Source: Melastoma dodecandrum (Eukaryota > Streptophyta > Magnoliopsida > Myrtales > Melastomataceae). From it: a stretch of DNA of 64,000 bases. Shown one piece after another: positions 1 to 10,787 of the stretch (positions within the stretch are counted from its first letter, which is position 1; each line of letters begins with the position of its first letter). The notes beneath the pieces were generated by a model. The model was not told where the DNA came from, searched no databases, and saw nothing but the letters and a program-made list of their open reading frames with translations. The stretch lies in assembly GCA_029817715.1 (NCBI GenBank), contig JARUPY010000465.1, positions 5,045,001 to 5,109,000 on the forward strand. The letters are read 5' to 3'. The position numbers were made by a program, and so were the translations under genes.

Positions 1-605
1 TATAAAAGAAATGATGAAATTTTTCAAAAAGTGGACCATCTCAATCACCTGCTAAAAGGGAATTATTTTTTGAGTAACTACTTATCCTCTTAACAGTGTG
101 GCACTTGTGATTTTAATACGTGCATAAATTCTCTCCGGTCTCCCCAAAATTTTACCTCACTTAAAATATCTAAACTTTATTTATTTATTTACCCCCTTCC
201 TTCCTCAAAAGTATTTGAAAAGGAAAAACGAAAAATTTGCCTCCATCGTTTTATCCATCTAATGACGAACTCCTTCGTCAATTTCGAAAAAACGAATAAA
301 ACTAACTTCCAAAAAGAAAAAGAAGAAAAAAAGGAATCCAATAATTTAAATATATAGATTAATCATACACCTCCCCATTTTAATTCTACCCCTCTCTCTC
401 TCTGTTTTCCTCTCTCTAAAAAACGTAGAGAGAGAAACGACATCACCTTAAAAAAAAAAAAAAAAAGGAAACACCGCACACACACTAACACACACCCCTC
501 TCTCGCGATCCCTTCGATCCATTCTCCTCCCTTCGCCACCTCCTCTGGTTTCCTCAATTCCCTCCCCCCGCTGGCCGATCCGGTTATCTCCGGCATTCTC
601 CCCGT
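1..605 (+). promoter_or_regulatory. Upstream region and 5' leader of the PPI gene
   Basis: There is no supportable coding sequence here. The first 360 bases are A/T-rich. From about 385 to 445 the strand becomes CT/GA-rich, with runs of CTCTCT and AGAGAG, followed by an A-run at about 450-466 and pyrimidine-rich DNA up to 600. CT-rich leaders are common around plant transcription starts, so I infer that the 5' leader lies around 390-605. Short open frames on both strands here are low-complexity and are not genes. Confidence 0.4.
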
Positions 606-815
606 GTAAGTGTTCGGGATCACTCCCCCCACCCCACCTCCCCTCATCAAAATATCTGCGTGTTGGGGCGTCTTCTTCTTGTTGTTGTTGTTTTCCCTTG
701 GATTCCGTTGTTTGTCGTCTTTTTTTTTTAAATTTCAATCAAAGTTTTGGTTTATATTTTATTTTATTGTATTTCTTTTAATTTTATTTTTTTCTTGCAT
801 TTTTGGTTTGGATAG
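606..815 (+). other. Probable 5'-UTR intron of the PPI gene
   Basis: A consensus donor (GTAAGT) starts at 606. A T-rich tract ends in an acceptor (GGATAG) at 815, 45 bases before the chosen start codon. The interval is strongly T-rich, as plant introns are. The intron is inferred from sequence only. If it is real, the upstream in-frame ATG at 803 lies inside it, which supports the start at 860. Confidence 0.45.
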
Positions 816-859
816 GCGGTGCGATTTTCTGCGGGAATTCGGGTTGGTTGGCCGTTATA

Positions 860-3800
860 ATGACCGGGGAGATCGGTGTTCACAACTTTGTTGTGAACCG
901 AAGAATAGGCGAGGACTGTGGGACCGGTGCAGTCACCATTAAGGAGCTGAAGGGCCTGCCGGACTGCAGCTGCGGTGACTGCAATGGCATCGTGGGTGTC
1001 GGCAGCGGCGAGGGGATCGTTTCTGTTGTCCGGGCCATAGAAAATGGGAAATTGGGTGAGAAGGATGGGGTATGCGGTGTTGATGGTTTTTTTGCGGAAG
1101 GGAAGGAGGCCATCGAGGATGGGAGGGTGGAGGGGGACAATCAGATTGAGGCCGTGGTAGAGAAGAGAGAAAATGGCGTGCTGGAGAATGGTGATTGTGG
1201 CACTAGTGCCCATGTTACCGAGATCGAGGTTGATTTGGCCGGAGGAAAGCGTGGGGATGGGGGTGTTGAGGGGATATCTGGGGAGGTAGTGGAAACTACC
1301 CACGGTGTGGACAATAATAGAGAGGGCAGGGCGATCGAGAATGGAGATTATAAAGCCCATGGGCTTGTTGAGGTAAACCAGGCCGAAGTCATTGGAGAGA
1401 GTATCTGGAATGTGAACGGCAAAATCGGCGAGGATTGTGCGGTTGGTGCCGTCACCATGAAGGAGCTGAAGGGCCTTCCAGATTGTGGCTGCGGTGAATG
1501 CAATGGCATCATGGGTTTCAGCGGCAAGGGGAGTGTTGTCGTTGCCTGGGACGTCAAGAAGAGCAAAAAGGACATGGCACGAGGTGTCGCGGTGAAGGAT
1601 AGCAGTGATGATGGTTTTGGTGCGGATCTGATCGGGAATTGTGTTGCTAAGGAGGATGAGGTCAATGCGAGAGAGAGTGGGGTGCCGCAGAATGGAGACT
1701 GTGGAACTAATGATCATGTTAACGAGATCTGTGTTGATTTGGCCGAGGGAAAGCACAGGGACGTGGGTGTCGAGAGGATACCTGAGGAGGTAGAAACTGA
1801 TCACGGTGCCGACAAGAATAGAGACATGGAGGATGAAGATTATAAAGCCTGTGGGCTTGTTGAGGAAAACAAGGTCAATGTCGAAGAGGGTATCTGGCAT
1901 GTGAATGGGAAAATAGGTGAGGATTGTGTGATTGGTGCTGTCACCATGAAGGAGCTGAAGGGCCTGGCAGACTGCGGCTGCGGTGACTGCTGCGGCATTG
2001 TGGGGTTCGGCGGCAAGGGGAGCGATGATGTTGTCCGGGACGTCAAGAAGAGCAAAAAGGACATGGTACGGGGTGTTGCAGTGAAGGAAAGCGGCGACAA
2101 TGCCGTTGGTGCAAATCGAAAGGAGGTCTTCAAGGATGGGAAAGGAGAGGGCGATGATCAGATTGGGAATTGCATTGACAAGGAGGATGAGGTCAATGCA
2201 AGAGAGAATGGGGTGCTGCAGCATGAAGATTCCGACACTAATGGCCATGTTAACAAGATCAATGCTGATGTCAACGAGGGAAAGCACGGTGACGAGATTT
2301 TCGATAGGATATCTGAGGTAGAAACTGATCGCATTGCTGTCAAGAATAGAGATAATGGAGTAAAGGAGGACGTGGCTCATAAAGCTGATGGGCTTGTTGA
2401 GGAAAACAAGGTCAAAGTCATCGAAGACGTTATCTGGTATGTGAATGGGAAAATCGGCGAGGATTGTGCGCTTGGTGCTGTCGCCATGAAGGAGCTGAAG
2501 GGCCTGCCAGACTGCTGTTGCGGTGACTGCGGTGGCATTGTGGGTTTCGGCAGCACGGGGAGCGCTGCTGTTGTCCGATACGCCAAGAATGGCAATTTAG
2601 GCAGGAAGGAGAGAGAAAAGGATGTGGTATACAGTGTCGCAGTGAAGGAAAACGCCAACAATCATTTCAGTGCAGATCAGAAGGAGGTCTTTGAGAATGA
2701 GAAGGTCGAGGTCATTGAAGATAGAGTCCACAATGTGAATGCGGTGAAGAATGTTGATGACGTTGCAGAGCTCAATGAGCCTAGCTATTGCAATGGGGAC
2801 GAGGATTGTTCCTTGAGTAATGGTGTTGCTATTGAAGAATCACCGAGTGGTTCTCTGGATGCCAAGCTCGAAGACACTCTGGTCGAGGACCAAAACAGAA
2901 AGGCGGACAGTGGTCAAGAGGAATCGGTTAATGTATCTTCTGTTGCTGCCAAAGAAGAGCCTACGCATATGGAAGTTGAAAAGGAATATTTTGTACAAAG
3001 CGAGGCCACAGATTCAGATCCTGTCAAGATGGAGACGAGACAAGAGAAGGATTCAGCATCCATTGATAATGCTGATGATGAGGCAGCAATATGTTTCGGT
3101 TCGTTTGGCCAGAGAGAGTTATCTGACCATTCATCTGAAGATATAACTGAAAAGGAGGAGGCTCAAACTACTGTCCCAGAGCTGGAGGCAGAGGTTGTTC
3201 AGGAAACTCCTCAAGCTGATGAGGTAGTGGCCGAAGCTCAGCCTACTGCTTCACCTAAAGGGCAAGCTCAGGCCTCCGAAGTTCACAAGAAACTCTTTAC
3301 TTATATGATAAAGATTCCTAGGTTTGAAGACGATCATCTGAAATCCAAGATAAGTGATTCTCAGCTACAAGTTGATGAAAAGACAAAGAGGCGTGATGCT
3401 GTTAAAGCCGAAGTGCATGGCAAAAGGGTATTTATTTTGCCGGCGAGATGTTACTTTGTGACTTCTGACTTCAGCGTTGATGAAATGCAGGCCCTCAATC
3501 TTCTTTTCCTTTCTGTAATTGGTTTCTGTAGGCCATCCACAGAGAGAGTAATGAAAAATTTGTAGCTGCTGTAACGGAAGAGAAAGCTGCCCGAGAGTTA
3601 TTAAAGGCTAAGAGGCAGGATATAGACTCTGCCCAAAGTGAGATCACCAAGTTGAAGAATGCAATGTCTGTCGGTGAAATTGATGCAGAGGTACGGAATC
3701 TCTCTCTCTCTCTCATAGCTGATGAGAATTTGTGGAGTTCCTGGATATTATGTGATTTCTTTCATGGGCCATGCTAGATAAGTGGCATGGAACACAGCAT

Positions 3801-5587
3801 ACAACACGAAACCCTGCCTCTGAAGGAAGAGAGGGAGTTGATCAACAAGATTAGGAAGTTGAAGCAATTGCGGGGGCAGATGTCTTCAAGTATCGGGGGT
3901 CAAGATGAACTAACTGAGACCTTGAACAACAGGGAGCAGACTGAGGAACGCCTGAAGGTATGACCTTTATTCCCTAATCTCTTGATGCGTACAAATTGCT
4001 GGTTGGAAGGACTTGTCGAGTTTTGTTCTCAACTAGTATTACTTTAGTTGAATAGATCGAGTTAGCTAGTTCTCTAAGTTTCTTCTTTACACAGATTTTG
4101 AGAAAAGATGCGGACATGCTCAGGGAAAATTGTCTAAAAGCTGAAGCAGTCACGAAGGCGACTAAGAAGATATACCAAGATGACAGCGAGAAGCTGCATG
4201 AACTACAAGCTCGTTTTAAAGAGGCAGATCAGATAAGACAAGAGGCATATGTCCAGCTTCAAAGTTTAAAGAAAGAATTGTACGAGAAGGTTAGCTGTTG
4301 ATTCTGTTATCGAAAGAGTCCAGTGCTTCCTATTTGGTGGTGAAGGCTGGCCATTGCGGTAAAATTACTGACGAATGTTATGTGCATCGGCAGAACAAGG
4401 CCTTTTGGAAATACAGGGATGATGCAAAGATGGCATCAGATTTGGCACTGAAGAAGGATGAAGACTCACTGTCACAGTTTTGTATCGAGCAGGTAAGATA
4501 ATCATTCTCTCATCCTTACCTGCATGGGTCTGATGATCAAGTCTATTAAATCTCGTGGTTCACATTTCCTTTAGGTGGAGACTTTTATGGAGGCATGGAA
4601 CAAAAGCGACGAGTTTAGAGAAGAATACCTCAAGTCAAATGCACGAAGAACATTGAGGAGGCTAGGAACGGCTGATGGTCGTACGCTTGGACCCAATGAG
4701 GAGCCTCCTAGCTTGCCTCCCGTGATAAATGAGAGACCAGCCCCAGAAAAGTCTTTCCCTTCACTTCCAAGCCCAAAACAGGAAGCTGTTGTCCAGGATC
4801 TCAGAGTTGGTTCGGCAGATGATAATGTGTTGAAGAAGGATCCCGACACAAGGAAACAAAAGCCCAAAGCTAGAAATGCCATAAAAGCCCCTACCCACCT
4901 TGAGACATTGTTGGCCATTTTGGAGAGAGACGAGATTGTTGAGGAAAAGGAGCCTGAATTAACCAAGGAGGAACGGGAATTAGCAAGAAAAGCAGAGGAA
5001 CTTAGGAAGAAGGAAGAGGCGGAGAAGTTATTTGAACAATGCCGTCTGGAGGAGAAAGCCAAGGCGAAAGAAGCTTTGGAGCGCAAGAAACGGAATGCCG
5101 AAAGAGCAGAGGCCAGGGCTGCACAGAAAGCACAGAAGGAAGCTGAGCAAAAAGAGAAGGTACCCCTTTCTCTTTGGTTCAGACGATGATACAAGTCATG
5201 TTTATTTTCCTTTCCTGGTTTGGGAATTAGAAGTCATGGCGCTGTTTTTCGATTGTGTAGGAGAGGGAAAAGAGAGCAAAGAAGAAGGAAAAGAAGAAGT
5301 TGGTTGGCAACATGTCTTCGGACGGTATCCCTGAGGGAGAATCACATACTCCCTCTGAGACAATCGTCGAAGCCGTTCCCGTGGAGCCCGAGGCAAAACC
5401 AAAGCCCGCACCAACGAGGAGACCTCCAAAGCCATCACATTTCGCGAAGCAGACGAAAATCGCCCCCATCCCTGCTCCTCTTCGAAACAGAGGCAAAAGG
5501 AAGATGCATACTTGGATGTGGGCTGTCTTGGTAGCAGTGCTGGCTTTCGTGTTGTTCCTTGTGGGCAACGTCTGGAATCTCTTCTGA
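860..5587 (+). CDS. PPI1: Proton pump-interactor (PPI1-like), N-terminally expanded
   Basis: Seven exons join in frame: 860-3427, 3532-3690, 3778-3957, 4095-4289, 4394-4492, 4575-5159 and 5261-5587, giving 1370 residues. The C-terminal half has the PPI layout: an IPRFEDD-type segment, long charged coiled coils (Lys/Glu/Arg-rich), the NKAFWKYRDD block, the WNKSDEFREEYLKSN block, a Pro-rich linker, a very basic helix and a single C-terminal membrane anchor at roughly residues 1345-1368. PPI1 binds the regulatory C-terminus of the plasma-membrane H+-ATPase and stimulates it, and it sits at the ER/plasma membrane through its tail anchor. Family members I know are about 600 residues. The extra length is in exon 1, which holds four repeated Cys-rich modules. 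The start is the ATG at 860 (MTGEIG), after a likely 5'-UTR intron. The assignment of the C-terminal half is strong. Whether the expanded N-terminus is normal for this lineage is unknown. Confidence 0.88.
899..2700 (+). repeat. Four coding tandem modules in PPI exon 1
   Basis: A block reading IGEDC, then GAVTMKELKGLPDC, then CGDCNGI occurs four times, starting near 899, 1417, 1909 and 2449. The period is therefore about 490-540 bases. Each copy is followed by an acidic spacer. Copies 2-4 also share KSKKDM or related text and the VAVKES-type segment. The Cys pattern CxCGxC is kept in every copy while the spacers diverge, which suggests selection on the Cys block. Flanking phrases such as the GHVN and DNGV types also recur. 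Confidence 0.85.
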
Positions 5588-6005
5588 TCTCGCGGATAGC
5601 TCTCCAGGTTTGGCTCTCTGAACATATATATATATATATATATACACAAGCGTTACTCCCTAAACATTGGCTAATATCGAGGTTTTCTTTATCCTTTACA
5701 AAGTTGTATACAGAAAGCGATGAGCAATTCTTTTCCGGGTTCTTATTTTAGCTATTTGGGGGCCTATCTTTCTTCACATACAAAAGCAAATCAGATTGGT
5801 TTCTTCCTGTTCTTCTAGGCTATTATTATTTATCATTGTGTGAGGATGGACAGAAACTATTGGTTATTTAAGTCAGTATTATATAATTACAGTGATGATT
5901 TGTTATATCTGCAAGTTGGTTGCTGGTTTGATTCCATCGTCCGGGTGTTTGCCGATCGATCCTCGAGATGGGGTTGCAGAGTAGCGATCGGCACACGAGT
6001 TCTCA
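5588..6005. other. Convergent 3' ends of PPI and the DC1 gene, with a TA microsatellite
   Basis: A (TA)n run lies at about 5624-5646, just after the PPI stop, probably within the 3' UTR. The rest is T-rich, with no open frame I believe in. PPI (plus) and the DC1 gene (minus) converge here. Confidence 0.5.
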
Positions 6006-6893
6006 TCACAAACCTTTAGGACATGCTTGTCTCTTCCCTTTTTTACTCCTCCCTTCTGCTGCTGTTCCTGTGGCTGTTACTCCTTCCTTGCCAATATTTT
6101 GCACCAAGACTTGGCCGACGCCTTCTCCTAACCCCTCGATGAGTCCTCCGACAAACAACACGACGACCTGTGAGGCCAACCGGACCACGGTCCCCAGGAC
6201 ACTCGGCTTCTCTCGACCCCGGATGCCGTTATCGAGTAACCCGTTGATGACGCTCTTCGCACAGACCACGTGCAGACGGTACTCGCAAACCGTGCATCTG
6301 TACACCCTCCCCGATCTCCTCCTCTTACACTCGCCGCACGCTAATTCGCCGTCATCGCCGCCCGACGTCGTCATCGCGGGCATCAGCCTCAACACGTGTG
6401 GATGGCTAGGGAAGAGGAGCTCCCCCGACAGGGTCGCGCAACTGGGGTGGATCTGGAAGTTACTGCAAGCTTTACACCTGAACGCATAGCCCTTCACCGG
6501 CTTCCCGCAGGCATCGCACTTGGACTTGGCGATCCCTGCCTTTAGAGGTTTAGGATTGAAATGGAGGTTGTGCTGGTAGTGGAAGGGGTGGAGCTTGATG
6601 ACCTTGGAAGGCCGGAGGGCACAGAAGTCATGGAGCTGGAAGTCGCATTCCTGGCAGGTGAATCTCTTCCCGGCACCGTACTCCTTGCACCCGGCACAGG
6701 TGAAGAGGTCGGGAAGGTTGATCTTGGACAAAGGGTGTTGAGGGTGGGCGAAGTGGGTCATCTCTTCTCCCAGGATCAGTTGTGGGGAGGTCGGAAATTG
6801 AAAGGATGGCGGCGAGCGGGGCTTCGGAGGCGGCGCTGTTTGCATGGATTGGTTCCTGCTCAATACAGAAGCCATGGAAGATGGCTTTGTCAT
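6006..6893 (-). CDS. DC1 (Cys/His-rich C1) domain protein
   Basis: A single-exon reading frame of 295 residues. Three DC1-type zinc-binding modules are visible. The first is at about residues 45-90, with H-P...CAGC...FTCQECDFQLHDFC. The second is at about 100-150, with KCDACGKPVKGYAFRC...IHPSC. The third is at about 165-210, with CGECKRRRSGRVYRC...LHVVC. A hydrophobic, Gly-rich tail follows (around VVVLFVGGLIEGLGEGVG), then a basic C-terminus. DC1 proteins are a large plant family. Some have been linked to stress and hormone responses and to diacylglycerol-like or protein binding, but no enzymatic role is known. Met codons at 6893 and 6875 are both possible starts, and the second (MASVLS) may be the real one. 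The frame is intact and the family call is secure. The specific role cannot be read from sequence. Confidence 0.85.
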   Translation of the reverse strand: MTKPSSMASVLSRNQSMQTAPPPKPRSPPSFQFPTSPQLILGEEMTHFAHPQHPLSKINLPDLFTCAGCKEYGAGKRFTCQECDFQLHDFCALRPSKVIKLHPFHYQHNLHFNPKPLKAGIAKSKCDACGKPVKGYAFRCKACSNFQIHPSCATLSGELLFPSHPHVLRLMPAMTTSGGDDGELACGECKRRRSGRVYRCTVCEYRLHVVCAKSVINGLLDNGIRGREKPSVLGTVVRLASQVVVLFVGGLIEGLGEGVGQVLVQNIGKEGVTATGTAAEGRSKKGKRQACPKGL

Positions 6894-8849
6894 TGATTTG
6901 GATGGATGGCTTCATGCAATGAAAATATCAAATGTAATGGTTTTTATATTTGATCTGATGACAATTCAACCCATTTCGTGAACCGTGCTCAGACAAATAT
7001 TCTTTCCACTCCTTTTTTTGACTTTTTTGGAGACGTCGATTCCCACATTATTTGGGTTTATGAGTAGTTAGTAGTAGTAGTAATGGGGAGTGGATTCCCC
7101 TTGTCCAAACCTTTTCTCCCTGTCATGTGCTGGAAATTCTCATAAAGTGAAAACTTAAATATTCTCCCAATCGCCGCAAAGCGGGGGGGGGGGGAGAAAA
7201 AGGAAAACAATGCTTTAGGGTTTGGAATAAGCACGCGATCCAAAAAACACTGTTTCTATCATTTTTATCCTTTTTCTTCCAAATTACAACTTAACTTGAC
7301 CGAGTTTTCATTAGGGGGGACCTTAATGGGGAGTGATCTAAATATGGGCCTTCTCTGGCCAAGTGCAGAGCCGCCGACACCATGGTTGTGCCGGGACCCG
7401 ACAGAGGGGGGTTGTCGGCATGACCAAATTTTGGGACTAATAAAAAAGGGCTTGAGGGTTCAAAGCCCATTATCCAGACAAGCGAGCGCGAGATGCCAGG
7501 TGAACATATTTCGAAACTCCAAATCGACCCCATGGACAAATATTTACAACCTGTTTGTTGCGTATTAAGTCAGCTCCCCACCCACTCCCAGTCCCACGTC
7601 GTTGGTTTCGAAATGTCGTTTTGTTTTTTGGTCGTCGGAGTCTAGGAGGTTGTGGTGGCCGTCGATTGGAGGTGGATCCCCTTTTGTTTCTCCTTCTCTA
7701 CCTCGTCCCCACCCTACTGAACTGAGAAAAAACGAGAGTAGTAAAAGCATGCCCGGCCCACCAAAAACCACTCCGCTTCCACTTCGAGGGAGGCGTGCAT
7801 CCTAAGCATAGGAAAGCAAACGAGCGAAACTCGTCCGAGAACAAGGGGGAGAGCTGAAAGTTACTGGGAGTTCCGATCGGACGTCGGTAACTAGGAACGT
7901 AAATATCAACGACCATAGATAGCATCATTCATCACGTTTGTGTACAATTAGGGACGGACACAGGTGATGTAGACCGACTCCTTGGCGAGGCTTTGTTTAT
8001 GGGACAGCTTTGTCTGTGTACATTTCATTCATTTCCATTGTCTATGAATGACAACCGCATTCACCAAACACATGATATCACTTACCAAATATTCATAGTG
8101 GCTAGCGATGCTTCCTGGACGAGAGCTATAGGAAACTCCAAGACGTTGAAAGATTTGGCCGAGATGATAGCGCCGACACCCACTTAGCGACACTAGCCAC
8201 CTCTCTCTTAACACAGCTAATCATTTTTTTTTGGCACTTTACGTACGTGTGTGTGAGAGAGAGAGAGATGTAGATGATTTATTACAACATTATTTTGTCT
8301 GTGGTTTGACCGCCTCTTCAAACGTCGTTTTTGTTAAACCATCTGCTTTGTTTGGTCAGGCAATATATTTCGAATTTTATTTATTGGTTGGGTTTTGTAA
8401 TTTTCGTGGTAAAGGGGGAGGGGAGGGCCAGGCTGTTTTATCTCCCGCAACGCTACAACTCAATCATTTGCCTCCCCCCACTCCAGCGATTCAATAATAC
8501 CCACGCAAATTTAAGATAATCACCCCCAGATTCTTCTGTAAAGAAACAAAAATCAAAGTCCGTATTAATTTCTATTATTATAAAACAGATCATTTCCAGG
8601 AGGAGGGAACGACTAGCTATGAAATACCAAAAGTAACCCTATGACCAGATGTTTCCATAAATGCCCTTAGTTTAGCTTTGTTATTTCCTTCTTCTACACA
8701 CATTGCCATCATCACATCATCACTCCACCCCACATCCCCCTTCCTTACCATTTTGCTTTAGCCTCACTGTCTGTCATTCATCTCCCTTCACTTCCCCAAC
8801 ACACACCCACCCCAGCCCCACCCCACCCTCACCTCCAACCGACACGACA
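6894..8849. promoter_or_regulatory. Divergent intergenic region between DC1 and GALS1
   Basis: About 2 kb containing the upstream regions of two divergent genes. It holds a G-run at 7183-7194, a short GA microsatellite near 8255-8268 and a C/CA-rich leader from about 8700 to 8849 just before the GALS1 start. Small open frames at 7296-8500 lack any domain or codon pattern I recognise. I see no transposon ends. Confidence 0.4.
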
Positions 8850-10787
8850 ATGAGGAAGGACTCCCCTCCCCCGCCGCCCCCCGCCGCCCCTTCCCCTACT
8901 CAAGCAGCCGCCGCCTCCTTCGCCAGGATCCTCTCCTGCTTCGAAACCAAGCCCTTGCTCGCCACACTCCTCGCCCTCACCACCCTCCTCCTCCTCTTCA
9001 ACCTCCCTCCCTACCACCTCACCCTCCTCCCTGCCTCCACCTCCACCGCCGCCTTCTCCACCCCCTCCTGCTCCTCCCCCTCCACCAACTCCACCTCCCT
9101 CTCCCTCAACCTCAACCTCAACCTCGTCTCCAACCCCAACAGTTCCACCTCCGTCGCCGCCTCCGTCCTCTCCTCCTCCACCACCACTAAGAAGTACTCC
9201 GCCTCCCTCCCCCAGCCACCCCGCTCCAAACGTTCCTTCCTCCCCTATGGGAACGCTGCCGCCCTCTTTGTCCTCATGGGCGGGTACCGGGGTGGCCCCG
9301 CCACGTTCTCTGTCGTCGGCCTCGCTTCCAAGCCCCTCCATGTCTATGGACGCCCCTGGTACAAGTGCGAATGGGTCCCAAACCCGACCCCGGGTAACCC
9401 CAATCCTCCTGCTGTCCGCGCCAAGGCCTACAAGATGCTGCCCGACTGGGGCTACGGCCGGGTCTACACTGTTGTCGTCGTGAACTGCACCTTCGCCACC
9501 AACCCTAACCCAGACAATGTCGGCGGAAAGCTTAATCTGCTCGCCTACTATGACATGAACCCTCGCCGGTTCGAGAAGTTTGTCGCCATGGAGGAGCTCC
9601 CGGGTGCCTACAATGAGTCCAAGTATTCTCCCCCATACGATTACGAGTACCTCTATTGCGGATCTTCCCTGTACGGCAACATCAGCGCCCAGCGGATGAG
9701 AGAGTGGATGGCGTACCACGCCTGGTTCTTCGGGGACAAGTCCCACTTTGTGTTCCACGACGCCGGCGGGGTGTCCCCAGAAGTGAGGATGGCTCTCGAG
9801 CCATGGATTCGGCTGGGACGGGCGACGGTCTGGGACATCCGGGGGCAGTCCGAGTTCGACGGGTACTACTACAATCAGTTCCTGATCGTCAACGACTGTC
9901 TGCACCGGTACCGGCACGCTTCAAACTGGACATTCTTCTTCGATGTGGACGAGTACCTGTACCTTCCGGACGGGCACACGCTGGAAGGGGTCCTGAAGGA
10001 GTTCGGGAAATACACCCAGTTCACGATCGAGCAGAACCCGATGTCGAGCAAGCTCTGCCTGGAGGACCCAACTCAGGATTATCCCAGGTAACTAACTACA
10101 TTTAACGATCCCTTGGACAAAATCGGCAACGTGGGTTGTTCTAGGAGTCGATTAGAGATCCCGAATTCGACGAAAACTGATGGCCTCCGGTAAATAAGTT
10201 CCTGAATCTGGGTCGGGCATTAATCTCTAAAGCTAGCTTCTTTCAACCGTGGGCTGTAAATAAACACCCTGTTTTTGGGTTCCACCTCCACCCCAATTCT
10301 TGCCCCGCCTTCAATTCTCGTACTGAGAATCACTGCCTCGATGGGTAAAAAGAATTAGTCGTCCTGGCAAGACATTTTGATCGGACCCAATTCTTACGTT
10401 TTTTTTTTTATTGTTTTAACCAGGGAATGGGGATTCGAGAAGCTTCTGTTCAGGGACTCGAGGACGGGGATCCGTCGCGACAGGAAGTATGCGATCCAGG
10501 CCAAGAACGCCTTCGCGACGGGCGTCCACATGTCGGAGAACGTCGTCGGCGGCGCCCTCCACAAGACGGAGGACAAGATCCGTTACTACCACTACCACAA
10601 CACCATCACCGTCCCCGTGGAGCTGTGCCGGGACTTCGTCCCTGTGTCCGCGAAGAAGAACGTCACGTGGCGGGATAAGCGGCCGTTCGTGTACGACGAC
10701 AGAATGATGAGGCTGGCACCGGAGGTGAAGGCCCTAGAGCGTAAGACCCTCGGGAACCTGATCTTCCACCCGGCAAGGCCGTCGTGA
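8850..10787 (+). CDS. GALS1: Galactan beta-1,4-galactosyltransferase (GALS1-type, GT92)
   Basis: Two exons, 8850-10087 and 10424-10787, join through a phase-2 GT-AG intron at DYPR/EWGFEKLLF to give 533 residues. GALS enzymes add beta-1,4-galactose from UDP-Gal to galactan side chains of pectic rhamnogalacturonan I in the Golgi. What is visible: a short Pro-rich cytosolic head, one membrane anchor at about residues 35-50, a Ser/Thr/Pro-rich stem to about 130, then the catalytic domain. The catalytic domain includes the GNAAALFVLMG block, MREWMAYHAWFFGDKSHF, the DVD metal motif at about 365-367 and ATGVHMSEN near the end. The block order and intron position match the GALS1 protein I know. An in-frame ATG at 8703 exists, but the segment after it is low-complexity, so 8850 (MRKDSPP) is preferred. 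The stem is longer than in Arabidopsis GALS1 and strongly C-rich at third positions. Confidence 0.93.

Noticed and set aside
363..942. Short open frames on both strands in the PPI leader
   Set aside because: Low-complexity translations of CT/GA runs and homopolymers, with no supporting motif.
764..2380. A 538-codon open frame on the minus strand across PPI exon 1
   Set aside because: It is antisense to the repeated PPI modules. Its length follows from the repeat's codon pattern. It has no domain and no sensible start context.
8829..9917. A 362-codon Gly/Glu-rich open frame on the minus strand
   Set aside because: It is the mirror of the Pro/Ser-rich and C-ending codons of GALS1 exon 1, not a gene.
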